Positions 1 through 7,127 of a stretch of DNA of 16,198 nt are shown here, piece by piece. The position numbers were made by a program, and so were the translations under genes. The DNA lies in NCBI GenBank assembly GCA_022701965.1, contig JAKONL010000158.1, positions 1 through 16,198 of the forward strand. The letters run 5' to 3'. Under the pieces are notes generated by a model. The model was not told the origin of the DNA, ran no database searches, and saw nothing but the letters and a program-made list of their open reading frames with translations. Numbering within the stretch: the first letter of the stretch is position 1; each line of letters begins with the position of its first letter. This DNA is from Burkholderiaceae bacterium (lineage in GTDB: Bacteria > Pseudomonadota > Gammaproteobacteria > Burkholderiales > Burkholderiaceae).

Positions 1-1
1 C

Positions 2-661
2 TCGAAGAACTCGGCCGGCCAGGCGCTCTACGCGAGCTGGCCGTGGGACAGCGGCATCAAAGGCGCCGACTGGCGCAACTGGCGGCTGGGCACGTCGACC
101 ACCGCGACGCCGAATTCACGCAACTACTCGCTCATCGCCACCGACGCGATGCCCAAGGAATTCTTCACGCCGCCGGCGCCGACCTTCGACGTCTACACCT
201 TCGACTTCGACGCGGACCCGGCCCGGATGGACGCCTATGCGGCGATCTACAACACCACGTCGACCGACGTCACGGCCTTCCGGAACCGCGGCGGCAAGAT
301 GCTGATCGTGCACGGCACCAGCGACCCGATCTTCTCGGCCAACGACTCGATCGACTACTACCGCAAGCTCTCGGCCGCCAACGGAGGCGACGCCGCGACG
401 AAGGATTTTGCTCGGCTCTACCTCGTGCCGGGGATGAATCACTGCTCGGCGTCCGGCGGTCCGTCGACCGACGTCTACGATGCGCTCACGCCGCTGGCCG
501 ACTGGGTCGAGAAAGGCGTCGCGCCCGACCGCATCGTCGCCAAGGCCGCGCCGACCGCGCCATGGCCGGGCCGCACGCGGCCGCTCTGCCCGTATCCGCA
601 GGTGGCCACGTACGACGGCAGCGGCAACATCGAGGACGCGGCGAGCTTCTCGTGCCGCTGA
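2..661 (+). CDS. Tannase/feruloyl esterase family protein, C-terminal part (5' end outside window)
   Basis: The reading frame is open from the left edge, so about 219 C-terminal residues are visible and the start is missing. The family (alpha/beta hydrolases cleaving gallate or hydroxycinnamate esters, often secreted) is recognised from HGTSDPIFS, which carries the charge-relay Asp, from VPGMNHC, which carries the catalytic His flanked by Cys, and from the closing CPYPQVATYDGSG segment ending in a Cys. The nucleophile Ser would lie upstream of the window. The next gene starts 137 bases downstream, and no strong terminator is seen in between. The substrate cannot be told from this fragment; other members act on terephthalate or related aromatic esters. 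The family call is firm, the function only general. Confidence 0.85.
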   Translation, partial: SKNSAGQALYASWPWDSGIKGADWRNWRLGTSTTATPNSRNYSLIATDAMPKEFFTPPAPTFDVYTFDFDADPARMDAYAAIYNTTSTDVTAFRNRGGKMLIVHGTSDPIFSANDSIDYYRKLSAANGGDAATKDFARLYLVPGMNHCSASGGPSTDVYDALTPLADWVEKGVAPDRIVAKAAPTAPWPGRTRPLCPYPQVATYDGSGNIEDAASFSCR

Positions 662-742
662 AGTCGACGCCCTCGACGAGGCCGTCAGTGCGAACGCCTA
701 TCAGCCTCGTACGCATGCAGACCGGTCAAGCATGGAGATTGC

Positions 743-772
743 TTGCACCACCCTGGTCGCGGCAAGGACAAT
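743..772 (+). promoter_or_regulatory. Weak candidate promoter for bfr
   Basis: TTGCAC (743-748) and GACAAT (767-772) are separated by 18 bases, 26 bases before the bfr start codon. The -35 is fair and the -10 is poor. This is the only sigma-70-like pair I found in the 136-base gap after the esterase gene. No Fur-like palindrome is visible there. Confidence 0.25.
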
Positions 773-797
773 CGCGCTTTCAGAACAAGGAAGAAGC

Positions 798-1274
798 ATG
801 AAGGGCGACCCACAAGTCATCGAACATCTGCAGGCGCAGCTCAAGAACGAGCTGACCGCGATCAACCAGTATTTCCTGCACTACCGGATGCTCAAGCACT
901 GGGGCCTGGACAAGCTGGCCAAGAAGGAATACTCCGAATCCATCGGCGAGATGAAGCATGCCGACTGGCTGATGGACCGCATCTTCATGCTCGACGGCCT
1001 GCCCAACCTGCAGGATCTCGCGAAGATCAGCGTCGGCGAGGACGTTCCGGAGATCCTGACCTGCGACCTGGGTCTGGAGTACGGAGCCCAAGCCACGATC
1101 AAGGCCGGCATGGCGCATTGCGAATCGGTGCGCGACTATGTCTCGCGCGATCTGCTGCAGAAGATCCTCGACGACACCGAGGAACACATCGATTTCCTGG
1201 AGACGCAGATCGATCTCGTCTCCAAGGTCGGCCTGCAGAACTACCTGCAGTCGCAGATGGGCGAGATCGAGTAA
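798..1274 (+). CDS. bfr: Bacterioferritin (heme-containing iron storage protein)
   Basis: Bfr forms a 24-subunit cytoplasmic shell that oxidises Fe(II) and stores it as ferric mineral. The 158-residue product has the E. coli length and begins MKGDPQVIEHL. Visible family residues are E18, Y25, E51, M52 (heme ligand), H54, E94 and H130. At position 127, where E. coli Bfr has a ferroxidase Glu, this protein has Thr (segment DDTEEHID). The ATG at 798 is chosen because AAGGAAG lies at 787-793 and the N-terminus matches the family; the longer open frame upstream is a shadow of the esterase gene. A strong terminator follows, so bfr is probably transcribed separately from bfd, the gene for its reductase partner, immediately downstream. 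Confidence 0.96.
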   Translation: MKGDPQVIEHLQAQLKNELTAINQYFLHYRMLKHWGLDKLAKKEYSESIGEMKHADWLMDRIFMLDGLPNLQDLAKISVGEDVPEILTCDLGLEYGAQATIKAGMAHCESVRDYVSRDLLQKILDDTEEHIDFLETQIDLVSKVGLQNYLQSQMGEIE

Positions 1275-1318
1275 CCGGGCGCACCTCCAACCGGCACGGC
1301 GGTCGGGCCGGTGGCATC

Positions 1319-1346
1319 AGGCGGAACTCAGGTTCCGCCTTTTTTT
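1319..1346 (+). terminator. Rho-independent terminator of bfr
   Basis: A 9-bp perfect stem, AGGCGGAAC (1319-1327) and GTTCCGCCT (1332-1340), encloses a TCAG tetraloop. The last stem base begins a run of seven Ts (1340-1346). It lies 45 bases after the bfr stop codon. Confidence 0.93.
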
Positions 1347-1392
1347 CGTCCGGCTTTCGGACGGAAGAGAAGACCCCGAAGCCCGATAGTTA

Positions 1393-1422
1393 TTGCAAAT
1401 GCGACAAATTCGTATTTATAAT
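1393..1422 (+). promoter_or_regulatory. Promoter of the bfd-tonB-exbBD operon with a Fur-like palindrome
   Basis: TTGCAA (1393-1398) and a perfect TATAAT (1417-1422) are spaced by 18 bases, about 37 bases before the bfd start codon. Inside lies an imperfect inverted repeat, AAATGCGA (1397-1404) and TCGTATTT (1410-1417), matching at 7 of 8 positions around a 5-base centre. It sits between and over the -35 and -10 elements, where a repressor would block polymerase. Fur control is inferred from the iron-related genes that follow and from the AT-rich dyad; the site is not a close match to the classical 19-base Fur box. Confidence 0.7.
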
Positions 1423-1459
1423 CGCGTCCTCATCAACCAGCCAGCCAAAGCCGTTCGCC

Positions 1460-1732
1460 ATGATCGTTTGCGTGTGCCGCCGAGTATCTGATCGCGATAT
1501 CGCCCGCCATGCGAGAGCCGGAATGACCTTCGACGAGGTGCAGTTCGAGCTCGGTGTCGCGACCCAGTGCGGACGGTGCGAAGGATGCGCCCGGGATGTC
1601 GTCGCCCAATGCAGCGCATCGCATCCGGTCGCCGCATTGCACCGCGAAGACGGCGCAATGACCATCCAGCTTGCCAACTCCATCCAGGACAGCAAAGCAT
1701 GGAACTCTTCTCGGTACTCGCGGGCAGTCTGA
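1460..1732 (+). CDS. bfd: Bacterioferritin-associated ferredoxin Bfd
   Basis: Bfd is a small [2Fe-2S] protein that docks on bacterioferritin and passes electrons to its heme so that stored iron is reduced and released. The product starts MIVCVCRRV, which fixes the ATG. The four cluster Cys are C4, C6, C37 and C40 (pattern CxC, 30 residues, CxxC), as in the family. At 90 residues it is longer than the usual 60-75; the tail after about residue 55 looks unconserved and overlaps a separate mini-ORF starting at 1699. No good Shine-Dalgarno is visible. Its promoter and position directly after bfr and before tonB-exbBD support an iron-starvation operon. Confidence 0.93.
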   Translation: MIVCVCRRVSDRDIARHARAGMTFDEVQFELGVATQCGRCEGCARDVVAQCSASHPVAALHREDGAMTIQLANSIQDSKAWNSSRYSRAV

Positions 1733-1773
1733 TCTTCGTCGCCGGCTCGGTCTGGTGGATTTTTCATAAGTAA
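1699..1773 (+). CDS. Putative 24-residue single-span membrane peptide
   Basis: This ATG-initiated frame overlaps the last 34 bases of bfd in another frame and stops 61 bases before tonB. The product runs MELFSVLAGSLIF through VAGSVWWIFHK: an acidic residue near the N-terminus, about 17 hydrophobic residues with two Trp at one interface, and a HK tail, which is the profile of a one-span small membrane protein. An AGGA at 1686-1689 lies 9 bases before the ATG, a better ribosome site than bfd or tonB has. I do not recognise a family. It may be a real small protein of the Ton/iron operon, or a chance frame. Conservation in relatives would decide. Confidence 0.45.
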   Translation: MELFSVLAGSLIFVAGSVWWIFHK

Positions 1774-1834
1774 CTCACGGCCGAGGCCGCCGGGTGGCAT
1801 CTTCCGCAAGATGCGCGCATTCGATTGGTGAACC

Positions 1835-2533
1835 GTGTCTGATCGCTTCTCTCCACCTGCCCCGTCGTTCATGGGGCTGTCCCGCAACGCCGCCATCGCC
1901 GGCGGCGTGGTCCTCTTCCACGTCGCCGCACTCTGGGCGCTGCAGAGCGGACTGATCCGCAAGGCCGCCGAAGTGGTGATCCCGGTCACGATCCTGAGCG
2001 AGTTCATCGATCCGCCCAAGCCGAAGGAACTGCCGCCTCCTCCTCCGCCGCCACCGCCCGCACCGCGCCCCAAGGAGACCAAGGCGCCGCCGCCACCGCG
2101 CCCCGTAGCGATCCGCACGCCCGCGCCGGCACCGAGCGCGCCCGTCGGCGTGATCGAGCCGCAGCCGCCCGCGCCGCCGCTGATGCCGCCGGCGCCCCCC
2201 GCACCGCCCGCGCCTCCGGCTCCCCCGCCCGCGCCGCCTGCTCCGCCATCGGTGCAACTGCCGTCGTCGAATGCCGAGTACCTGAACAATCCGAAGCCGG
2301 TCTATCCGTCGATGAGCAAGCGCCTGGGCGAACAGGGCAAGACGATCGTCCGCGTGCTGATCGGCGTCGACGGCATGCCGCAGAGCGCCAGCATCCGGCA
2401 GTCGAGCGGCTACGACCGGCTCGACGAAGCGGCACGCGTGGCCGTGATGAGCTGGCGCTACACACCCGGCAAGCGCAACGGGGTCGTCGAACCGATGGAG
2501 TTCAACGTGCCGATCAACTGGGTTCTCAACTAA
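1835..2533 (+). CDS. tonB: TonB energy-transducing protein
   Basis: TonB spans the periplasm and passes proton-motive-force energy from ExbB-ExbD to outer-membrane receptors for iron complexes and heme. The 232-residue product shows a short cytoplasmic N-terminus, a membrane anchor at about 20-38 containing the characteristic His (LFHVAAL), a Pro/Ala-rich spacer at about 60-138 (nine consecutive prolines, then PPAPPAPP-type repeats), and a C-terminal TonB domain at about 150-232 with KPVYPSMSKRLGEQG, VDGMPQSASI, SSGYDRLDEAA and VPINWVLN. Translation probably starts at GTG 1835, because a TGA in the same frame at 1829 blocks any earlier start; the next Met is residue 13. The exbB start lies 23 bases after the stop. 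Confidence 0.95.
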   Translation: MSDRFSPPAPSFMGLSRNAAIAGGVVLFHVAALWALQSGLIRKAAEVVIPVTILSEFIDPPKPKELPPPPPPPPPAPRPKETKAPPPPRPVAIRTPAPAPSAPVGVIEPQPPAPPLMPPAPPAPPAPPAPPPAPPAPPSVQLPSSNAEYLNNPKPVYPSMSKRLGEQGKTIVRVLIGVDGMPQSASIRQSSGYDRLDEAARVAVMSWRYTPGKRNGVVEPMEFNVPINWVLN

Positions 2534-2556
2534 TTTTTTCTCTGGAGCAGCTTCGT

Positions 2557-3267
2557 ATGGAATCCCAATTTGGTCTGATGAACGTGTGGAGTCAGGGCGA
2601 CTTCGTGACGAAGTTCGTCGCCGTCCTGCTGGTGGGCATGTCGCTCGCGTCGTGGATCGTGATCTTCATCAAGGCGCTGGACGTCATCAAGTACAAGCGC
2701 ATGGCCCGTCACTCGAACGATTTCTGGCACAGCGAGGACTTCGCGACCGCGCTCAACAAGCTCGGCAAGGACGACACCGATCCGTTCCGTGCGCTCGCGC
2801 TCGAGGGCCGCGAAGCGGCCGCGCACCATCGCAATACCAAGGCGCACCTGCACGACTCGCTCGACGTGAGCGACTGGATCACGCGCGCGCTGCGCAACGG
2901 CATCGACGAGTTCACCGCCCGCCTGCAGACCGGCCTCGCCGTGCTGGCCTCGGTCGGCTCCACCGCGCCGTTCATCGGTCTGTTCGGCACCGTCTGGGGC
3001 ATCTACCACGCGCTCATGAGCATCGGCTCCGCGGGCCAGGCGACCATCGACAAGGTGGCGGGCCCGATCGGCGAGGCGCTGATCATGACGGCGCTCGGAC
3101 TGGCCGTGGCGATCCCGGCCGTGCTCGGCTACAACGCGCTGGTTCGCGGCAACAAGTTCGTGCTGACCAAGCTCAACAGCTTCGCGCACGACCTGCACGC
3201 CTACTTCGTGACCGGCGCCCGCGTCCAGTCGACCGATGCCACCATCGTGCCGCTGAAGAAGGGTTGA
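2557..3267 (+). CDS. exbB: ExbB, proton channel subunit of the Ton system
   Basis: This is a MotA/TolQ/ExbB-family inner-membrane protein of 236 residues. It has three predicted spans, at about 17-39, 125-152 and 170-196, with a large cytoplasmic loop between the first two. The GSTAPFIGLFGTVWGI segment (134-149) and PIGEALIMTALGLAVAIPA (170-188) are family hallmarks; E173 corresponds to the conserved channel Glu of E. coli ExbB. A CTGGAG ribosome site precedes the ATG. It sits between tonB and exbD, which argues for ExbB over TolQ, whose neighbours would be tolR, tolA and tolB. Four bases separate it from exbD, so the two are translationally close. Confidence 0.95.
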   Translation: MESQFGLMNVWSQGDFVTKFVAVLLVGMSLASWIVIFIKALDVIKYKRMARHSNDFWHSEDFATALNKLGKDDTDPFRALALEGREAAAHHRNTKAHLHDSLDVSDWITRALRNGIDEFTARLQTGLAVLASVGSTAPFIGLFGTVWGIYHALMSIGSAGQATIDKVAGPIGEALIMTALGLAVAIPAVLGYNALVRGNKFVLTKLNSFAHDLHAYFVTGARVQSTDATIVPLKKG

Positions 3268-3271
3268 GACC

Positions 3272-3688
<417 letters not shown>

Positions 3689-3742
3689 GGCGAAGCGACA
3701 TGTCGTGACAACCGTTCCGATGAAAAAAATCGATCTTCGAGA

Positions 3743-3774
3743 TTGACTTTTTGTTGAGAATAATTATCATTACT
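3743..3774 (+). promoter_or_regulatory. hemP promoter with overlapping Fur box
   Basis: TTGACT (3743-3748) and TATCAT (3765-3770) with 16-base spacing form a sigma-70-like promoter 30 bases before the hemP start codon. GAGAATAATTATCATTACT (3756-3774) agrees with the classical Fur box GATAATGATAATCATTATC at 14 of 19 positions and covers the -10 region, a layout suited to iron-dependent repression. This is the clearest Fur-type site in the window. Confidence 0.82.
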
Positions 3775-3799
3775 ACATCGCTTCGACAAAGGATCCGAA

Positions 3800-4018
3800 A
3801 TGCAGCAGCCCAAGACCCATATCGCCTCCGTGCTGAGCCACTCGTCGCTCGATCAGTCGGGCGGCGGACAGGTCGCAGCGTCGTCGGAGATCCGCATCGC
3901 CAACCAGGTCGAGAGCAACGAGTTGCTGCGCGGCGGCAAGTCGGTCGGGATCATGCACAACGGCGCGCTCTATCGTCTGCAGACGACGAAGGCGGGCAAG
4001 CTGATCCTCACCAAGTAG
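3800..4018 (+). CDS. hemP: Hemin uptake protein HemP/HmuP
   Basis: The product is 72 residues. Its last 32 (about 41-72), with LLRGGKSVGIMHNGALYRL and KAGKLILTK, match the HemP family core, whose members typically end in a GKLILTK-like tail. The first 40 residues are poorly conserved and look disordered. HmuP proteins in rhizobia co-activate the outer-membrane heme receptor gene, and Burkholderia HemP is needed for heme uptake. AAAGGA at 3788-3793 is the ribosome site. In many relatives hemP leads an operon with a heme receptor and an ABC transporter. Here no receptor follows and the next gene is convergent, so HemP would have to act on genes elsewhere. Confidence 0.92.
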   Translation: MQQPKTHIASVLSHSSLDQSGGGQVAASSEIRIANQVESNELLRGGKSVGIMHNGALYRLQTTKAGKLILTK

Positions 4019-4160
4019 GGAAACCATCGAAGGTCCCAGATACATCGGTTTCATCGTGGGGCGACTCCAGGAGACATTCTCCGAAGGGTCGTTTTTTGCT
4101 AGCCAACGGTTCGCCGACTAGCCAAGCACTTTTTTCCCACGTTGTGCCTGCGCAAAACGA

Positions 4161-4187
4161 GAACGCCGACCTCCAGGGTCGGCGTTC
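4161..4187. terminator. Hairpin between the convergent hemP and GlcG/HbpS-like genes
   Basis: A perfect 11-bp stem, GAACGCCGACC (4161-4171) and GGTCGGCGTTC (4177-4187), has a 5-base loop. On the minus strand it is followed by TCGTTTTGCG and lies 24 bases after the stop of the 4212-4619 gene, so it fits best as that gene's terminator. The plus-strand side lacks a clean T run. Between hemP and this hairpin, another small dyad GGAGA-CAT-TCTCC is followed after 9 bases by six Ts (about 4093-4098) and may end hemP transcripts. The 4019-4211 gap shows nothing else. Confidence 0.7.
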
Positions 4188-4211
4188 TGCCTTGTAACGA
4201 CGTCCGGCTGC

Positions 4212-4619
4212 TCAGAGACCCAGTGCTGCGATTCCGGCCTTGGCCACCTGGGCATCCTCGTTCGACTTGACGCCGCTGACGCCGACGGCACCGATCACAT
4301 GGCCGTCCTTGACGATCGGCACGCCGCCTTCGAGCAGCCCCTCGATCGCCGGCGCCGTCAGGAACGCGGTCCGCCCACCGTTGATCACGTCCTCGTAGCC
4401 CTTGCTTTCGCGCCGTCCCATCGCAGCGGTATGAGCCTTGGCGGGCGCGATGTGCGCCGAAAGTGCCGCGGCACCATCGAGCCGCTGCAGCCACAGAAGA
4501 TGGCCCGCATCGTCGGTGATGGCGATCGTCACGGCCCAGCTGTTCTTGAGCGCTTCGGCCTCCGCGGCGGCGGCGATGGTCTTGACGTCGGCAAGTTCGA
4601 GGAACGATTTGGTCTTCAT
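4212..4619 (-). CDS. GlcG/HbpS-family protein (possible heme-binding)
   Basis: The 135-residue product matches the GlcG/HbpS (DUF336) family: an N-terminal helix (about 7-27), ITDDAGHLLWLQRLDGA (34-50), PAKAHTAAMGRR (59-70), then AIEGLLEGGVPIVKDGHVIGAVGVSG (91-116) and a C-terminal helix. Streptomyces HbpS binds and degrades heme and senses redox stress; GlcG is encoded with glycolate oxidase genes, and most members have no known role. The start at 4619 (MKTKSFLE) gives the normal family length; the open frame continues upstream for about 50 non-family residues, so that extension is left out. There is no obvious signal peptide or Shine-Dalgarno. Its convergent position next to hemP makes a heme link attractive but unproven. 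Confidence 0.82.
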   Translation of the reverse strand: MKTKSFLELADVKTIAAAAEAEALKNSWAVTIAITDDAGHLLWLQRLDGAAALSAHIAPAKAHTAAMGRRESKGYEDVINGGRTAFLTAPAIEGLLEGGVPIVKDGHVIGAVGVSGVKSNEDAQVAKAGIAALGL

Positions 4620-4795
4620 GAGTGGGCAACAGTTGGAAATGGTGATGAGTCGTCGAGCATAGCGGTCATGCACGGCCGCATTACCTCCGAATACAGGAAC
4701 ATGCAATACGGTTTTTGTCATGAGTGGCGCTTGTGCAACCCTAGAATGACCCGAACTGCACATTGCTTGCAGTACCACCCCAGGAGTCCTTCCAA

Positions 4796-5497
4796 ATGAA
4801 CGATCGCGTCACCACTCTCGACAATCCCTCCCGCTACGGCCAGGCGTTGCCGCAGGCGGAGCGCAATCGCGTCCTGCGCAATACCTACTGGCTGCTCTCG
4901 CTGAGTCTGCTGCCGACGGTGCTGGGCGCCTGGATCGGTGTCGAAACCGGCATCACCCGGGCGCTCACGGGCGGCATGGGCATGATCGTTTTCCTGGCAG
5001 GTGCCTTCGGGTTCATGTTCGCGATCGAGAAGACCAAGAACTCCGCAGCCGGCGTACCGGTGCTTCTGGCCTTCACCTTCTTCATGGGGCTGATGCTCTC
5101 GCGCATGATCGCGTCGGTGCTCGGATTTTCCAACGGCGCAGAGCTCGTCATGACGGCGTTCGGCGGCACTGCGGGTGTTTTCCTCGTCATGGCCACGCTC
5201 GCTACCGTGATCAAGCGAGACCTGTCGGGCATGGGCAAGTTCCTGATGGTCGGCGCGCTGGTTCTGATGGTGGGCGCCATCATCAACGTGTTCGTCGGTT
5301 CGACGGCGGGCATGCTGGCGATCTCGGTTGCGACCATCGCCATCTTCTCTGCCTTCATGCTCTACGACCTGAAGCGGATCATGGACGGCGGCGAGACGAA
5401 CTACATCAGCGCGACGCTTGCCCTGTACCTCGACCTCTTCAACGTGTTCCAGGGCCTGCTCGCCCTGCTGGGTATTGCCGGGGGACAGCGCGACTGA
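4796..5497 (+). CDS. BAX inhibitor-1 family membrane protein (YccA/YbhL-like)
   Basis: The 233-residue product has a charged cytoplasmic N-terminus (about 1-28) and seven hydrophobic spans at roughly 29-48, 58-77, 86-104, 118-138, 147-167, 172-190 and 205-228. The last two carry the Asp residues typical of the family (D191 in LYDLKRI and D213 in LYLDLFNVFQGLL). Bacterial members include YccA, a substrate and inhibitor of the FtsH protease, and YetJ, a pH-sensitive calcium leak channel; which applies here is unknown. AGGAG at 4782-4786 supports the ATG at 4796. The 176-base gap to the divergent GlcG/HbpS-like gene contains TTGTCA (4716-4721) and TAGAAT (4742-4747), but the 20-base spacing is too long for a confident promoter. 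Confidence 0.9.
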   Translation: MNDRVTTLDNPSRYGQALPQAERNRVLRNTYWLLSLSLLPTVLGAWIGVETGITRALTGGMGMIVFLAGAFGFMFAIEKTKNSAAGVPVLLAFTFFMGLMLSRMIASVLGFSNGAELVMTAFGGTAGVFLVMATLATVIKRDLSGMGKFLMVGALVLMVGAIINVFVGSTAGMLAISVATIAIFSAFMLYDLKRIMDGGETNYISATLALYLDLFNVFQGLLALLGIAGGQRD

Positions 5498-5534
5498 GGA
5501 CGAAGCTGCGGCTTGCCGCCGCAGAAACCGAAAG

Positions 5535-5555
5535 AGGGCCCGAGGGCCCTTTTTC
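5535..5555. terminator. Terminator shared by the BAX-inhibitor-like gene and rlmD
   Basis: AGGGCC (5535-5540) pairs with GGCCCT (5545-5550) around a CGAG loop, followed by a T run from 5550 to 5554. On the minus strand the same stem lies 31 bases past the rlmD stop and is followed by CTTTCGGTTTC, so it may work both ways, better on the plus strand. Confidence 0.88.
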
Positions 5556-5581
5556 TTCGTCTATCGAAGACGATCGAATCG

Positions 5582-7087
5582 TCATGGCGGCAGGCTGGCC
5601 GCGGCGTCGGGTCGATCGAACACCGCGATCGATTCGACATGCGCCGTGTGGGGAAACATGTTGACCACGCCCGCGAACGTGCATTCGTAGCCCGCCAGCG
5701 TCACCAGCACGCCGGCGTCGCGCGCCAATGTCGATGGATTGCAGCTCACATAGACGATTCGCTGCGGCAGCCGCCACGCATCGACGCCATCGACCGGCTC
5801 TCCCTGGACCTCGCCGCCTGTCTGTCGCGCGTGCAGGTCGGCGAGCGCTTTCACCAGCGCGAAAGCCCCCTCGCGCGGCGGATCAACCAGCCATTTCTCG
5901 GCGATCCCATCGGCAACGAGCATCGCCGGCGTCATCTCGAACAGATCGCGGACAACGAAACGCGTCGGTGACAACGAGCGATGCCCGGTACAGGAGGCAC
6001 CATTGCGCTCGTAGTTCGCCGTCGCACGTGCGACCAGCGCATCGCTGCCCTCGATGCCCAGGACTTCGCGTGCGAGCGTCGCCAGGGGTAGCGTGAAATT
6101 GCCGAGTCCGCAGAACCAGTCGATCACACGTTCGTGAGGTCGAACGTCGAGAAGCCGCAGGGCCCGCCCGACCAGCACGCGGTTGATATGCGGATTGACC
6201 TGGGTGAAATCCGTCGGCTTGAAAGGCATCGAGATGCCGAACTCCGGCAGATCGTAGGAAAGCACGGGGCCACCGTCGTCAAGCAGCCTGACCGTGTCCG
6301 GCCCTTTGGACTGCAGCCACCACTGCACGCCTTCGTGCGCAGACGCGAAGTCGCGCAGCCGTCGCAGGTCCGCCTCAGACAGCGGCTCCAGATGGCGCAG
6401 CACCATCGCGATCACCCCCAGCCGCGGGATGCCCGCTTCGTCGGGCATGTCGCCGCAGGCCAGTTCGATCTGCGGGACCGTATCGCAGGCATCGAGCGAG
6501 CCGATGAGGGAACGCAACGGCAGAAGCATCGCGCTGACCCGTTCGGGCAGCACCGGACACACCTTCATGTCGGCGATGTACTGGCTCTTGCGCTCGTGGA
6601 ACCCGATGAGCACCGTGCCTTTCTTGAGCACGTGGCGCACCGACAGACGCGCACGGTAGCGGTAGTTCCAGGTCGGGCCTTCGAGCGGCCGCAGCATCGC
6701 GTCGGGACGTACCTTGCCCAGATGCCAGAGGTTGTCCTCGAGCACCCGCTGCTTGACGGCGACCTGCGCGGTTGCGTCCAGATGCTGCATCTTGCAGCCT
6801 CCGCACGCCCCCGGATGCAGCCCGAAGTGGGGGCAGCCGGGCCGCACGCGTTGTGAGGATTCGCGCCTGATCGCGCGCAGCGTGCCCTGCTCCCAGTTGT
6901 TCTTGCTGCGCTGCGCGTCGAACTGCACTTCCTCGAAAGGCAGGGCACCCTCGATGAAAACGACCATGCCGTCGGGCTTGCGTGCCACGCCCTGGGCCTC
7001 GAGGTCGAGCGACTCGACGTGAAGCCATTCGTCGCTCGCGGGCGGCAGCTGTGCCGTCCTTTTCCTGGAATGTCTCGTCTTCGTCAT
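5582..7087 (-). CDS. rlmD: 23S rRNA (uracil-1939-C5)-methyltransferase RlmD
   Basis: RlmD uses S-adenosylmethionine and a [4Fe-4S]-containing domain to make m5U1939 in 23S rRNA. The 501-residue product has an N-terminal TRAM domain (about 20-75), four cluster Cys (C85, C95 and C98 in [14 protein letters not shown], plus C177 in MKVCPVL), a SAM-binding [12 protein letters not shown] (323-334), DPPREGA (402-408) and the catalytic Cys C449 in [12 protein letters not shown]. coli RlmD has 433 residues; part of the excess is an insert around 420-440 and a basic N-terminus. The presence of all four cluster Cys favours RlmD over TrmA. It lies 40 bases after nlpD on the same strand and could be co-transcribed with the surE cluster. 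Confidence 0.94.
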   Translation of the reverse strand: MTKTRHSRKRTAQLPPASDEWLHVESLDLEAQGVARKPDGMVVFIEGALPFEEVQFDAQRSKNNWEQGTLRAIRRESSQRVRPGCPHFGLHPGACGGCKMQHLDATAQVAVKQRVLEDNLWHLGKVRPDAMLRPLEGPTWNYRYRARLSVRHVLKKGTVLIGFHERKSQYIADMKVCPVLPERVSAMLLPLRSLIGSLDACDTVPQIELACGDMPDEAGIPRLGVIAMVLRHLEPLSEADLRRLRDFASAHEGVQWWLQSKGPDTVRLLDDGGPVLSYDLPEFGISMPFKPTDFTQVNPHINRVLVGRALRLLDVRPHERVIDWFCGLGNFTLPLATLAREVLGIEGSDALVARATANYERNGASCTGHRSLSPTRFVVRDLFEMTPAMLVADGIAEKWLVDPPREGAFALVKALADLHARQTGGEVQGEPVDGVDAWRLPQRIVYVSCNPSTLARDAGVLVTLAGYECTFAGVVNMFPHTAHVESIAVFDRPDAAASLPP

Positions 7088-7127
7088 GCAGCTCGGGGAA
7101 AAACAGGCCGCACGGCGACCGACGGAT

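Noticed and set aside
2170..2245. Short tandem CCGCCCGCG-type repeats
   Set aside because: They are codon-level repetition of the Pro/Ala spacer of TonB, normal for that protein and not an independent repeat element.
1390..2289. Long minus-strand frame rich in Gly-Gly-Ala repeats opposite tonB
   Set aside because: It is the antisense image of TonB's Pro/Ala spacer and of bfd; the plus-strand products have clear family motifs.
4086..4122. GCTAG...CTAGC inverted repeat between hemP and the GlcG/HbpS-like gene
   Set aside because: The arms are only 5 bp and far apart, with no T run placed to make a terminator; chance is likely.
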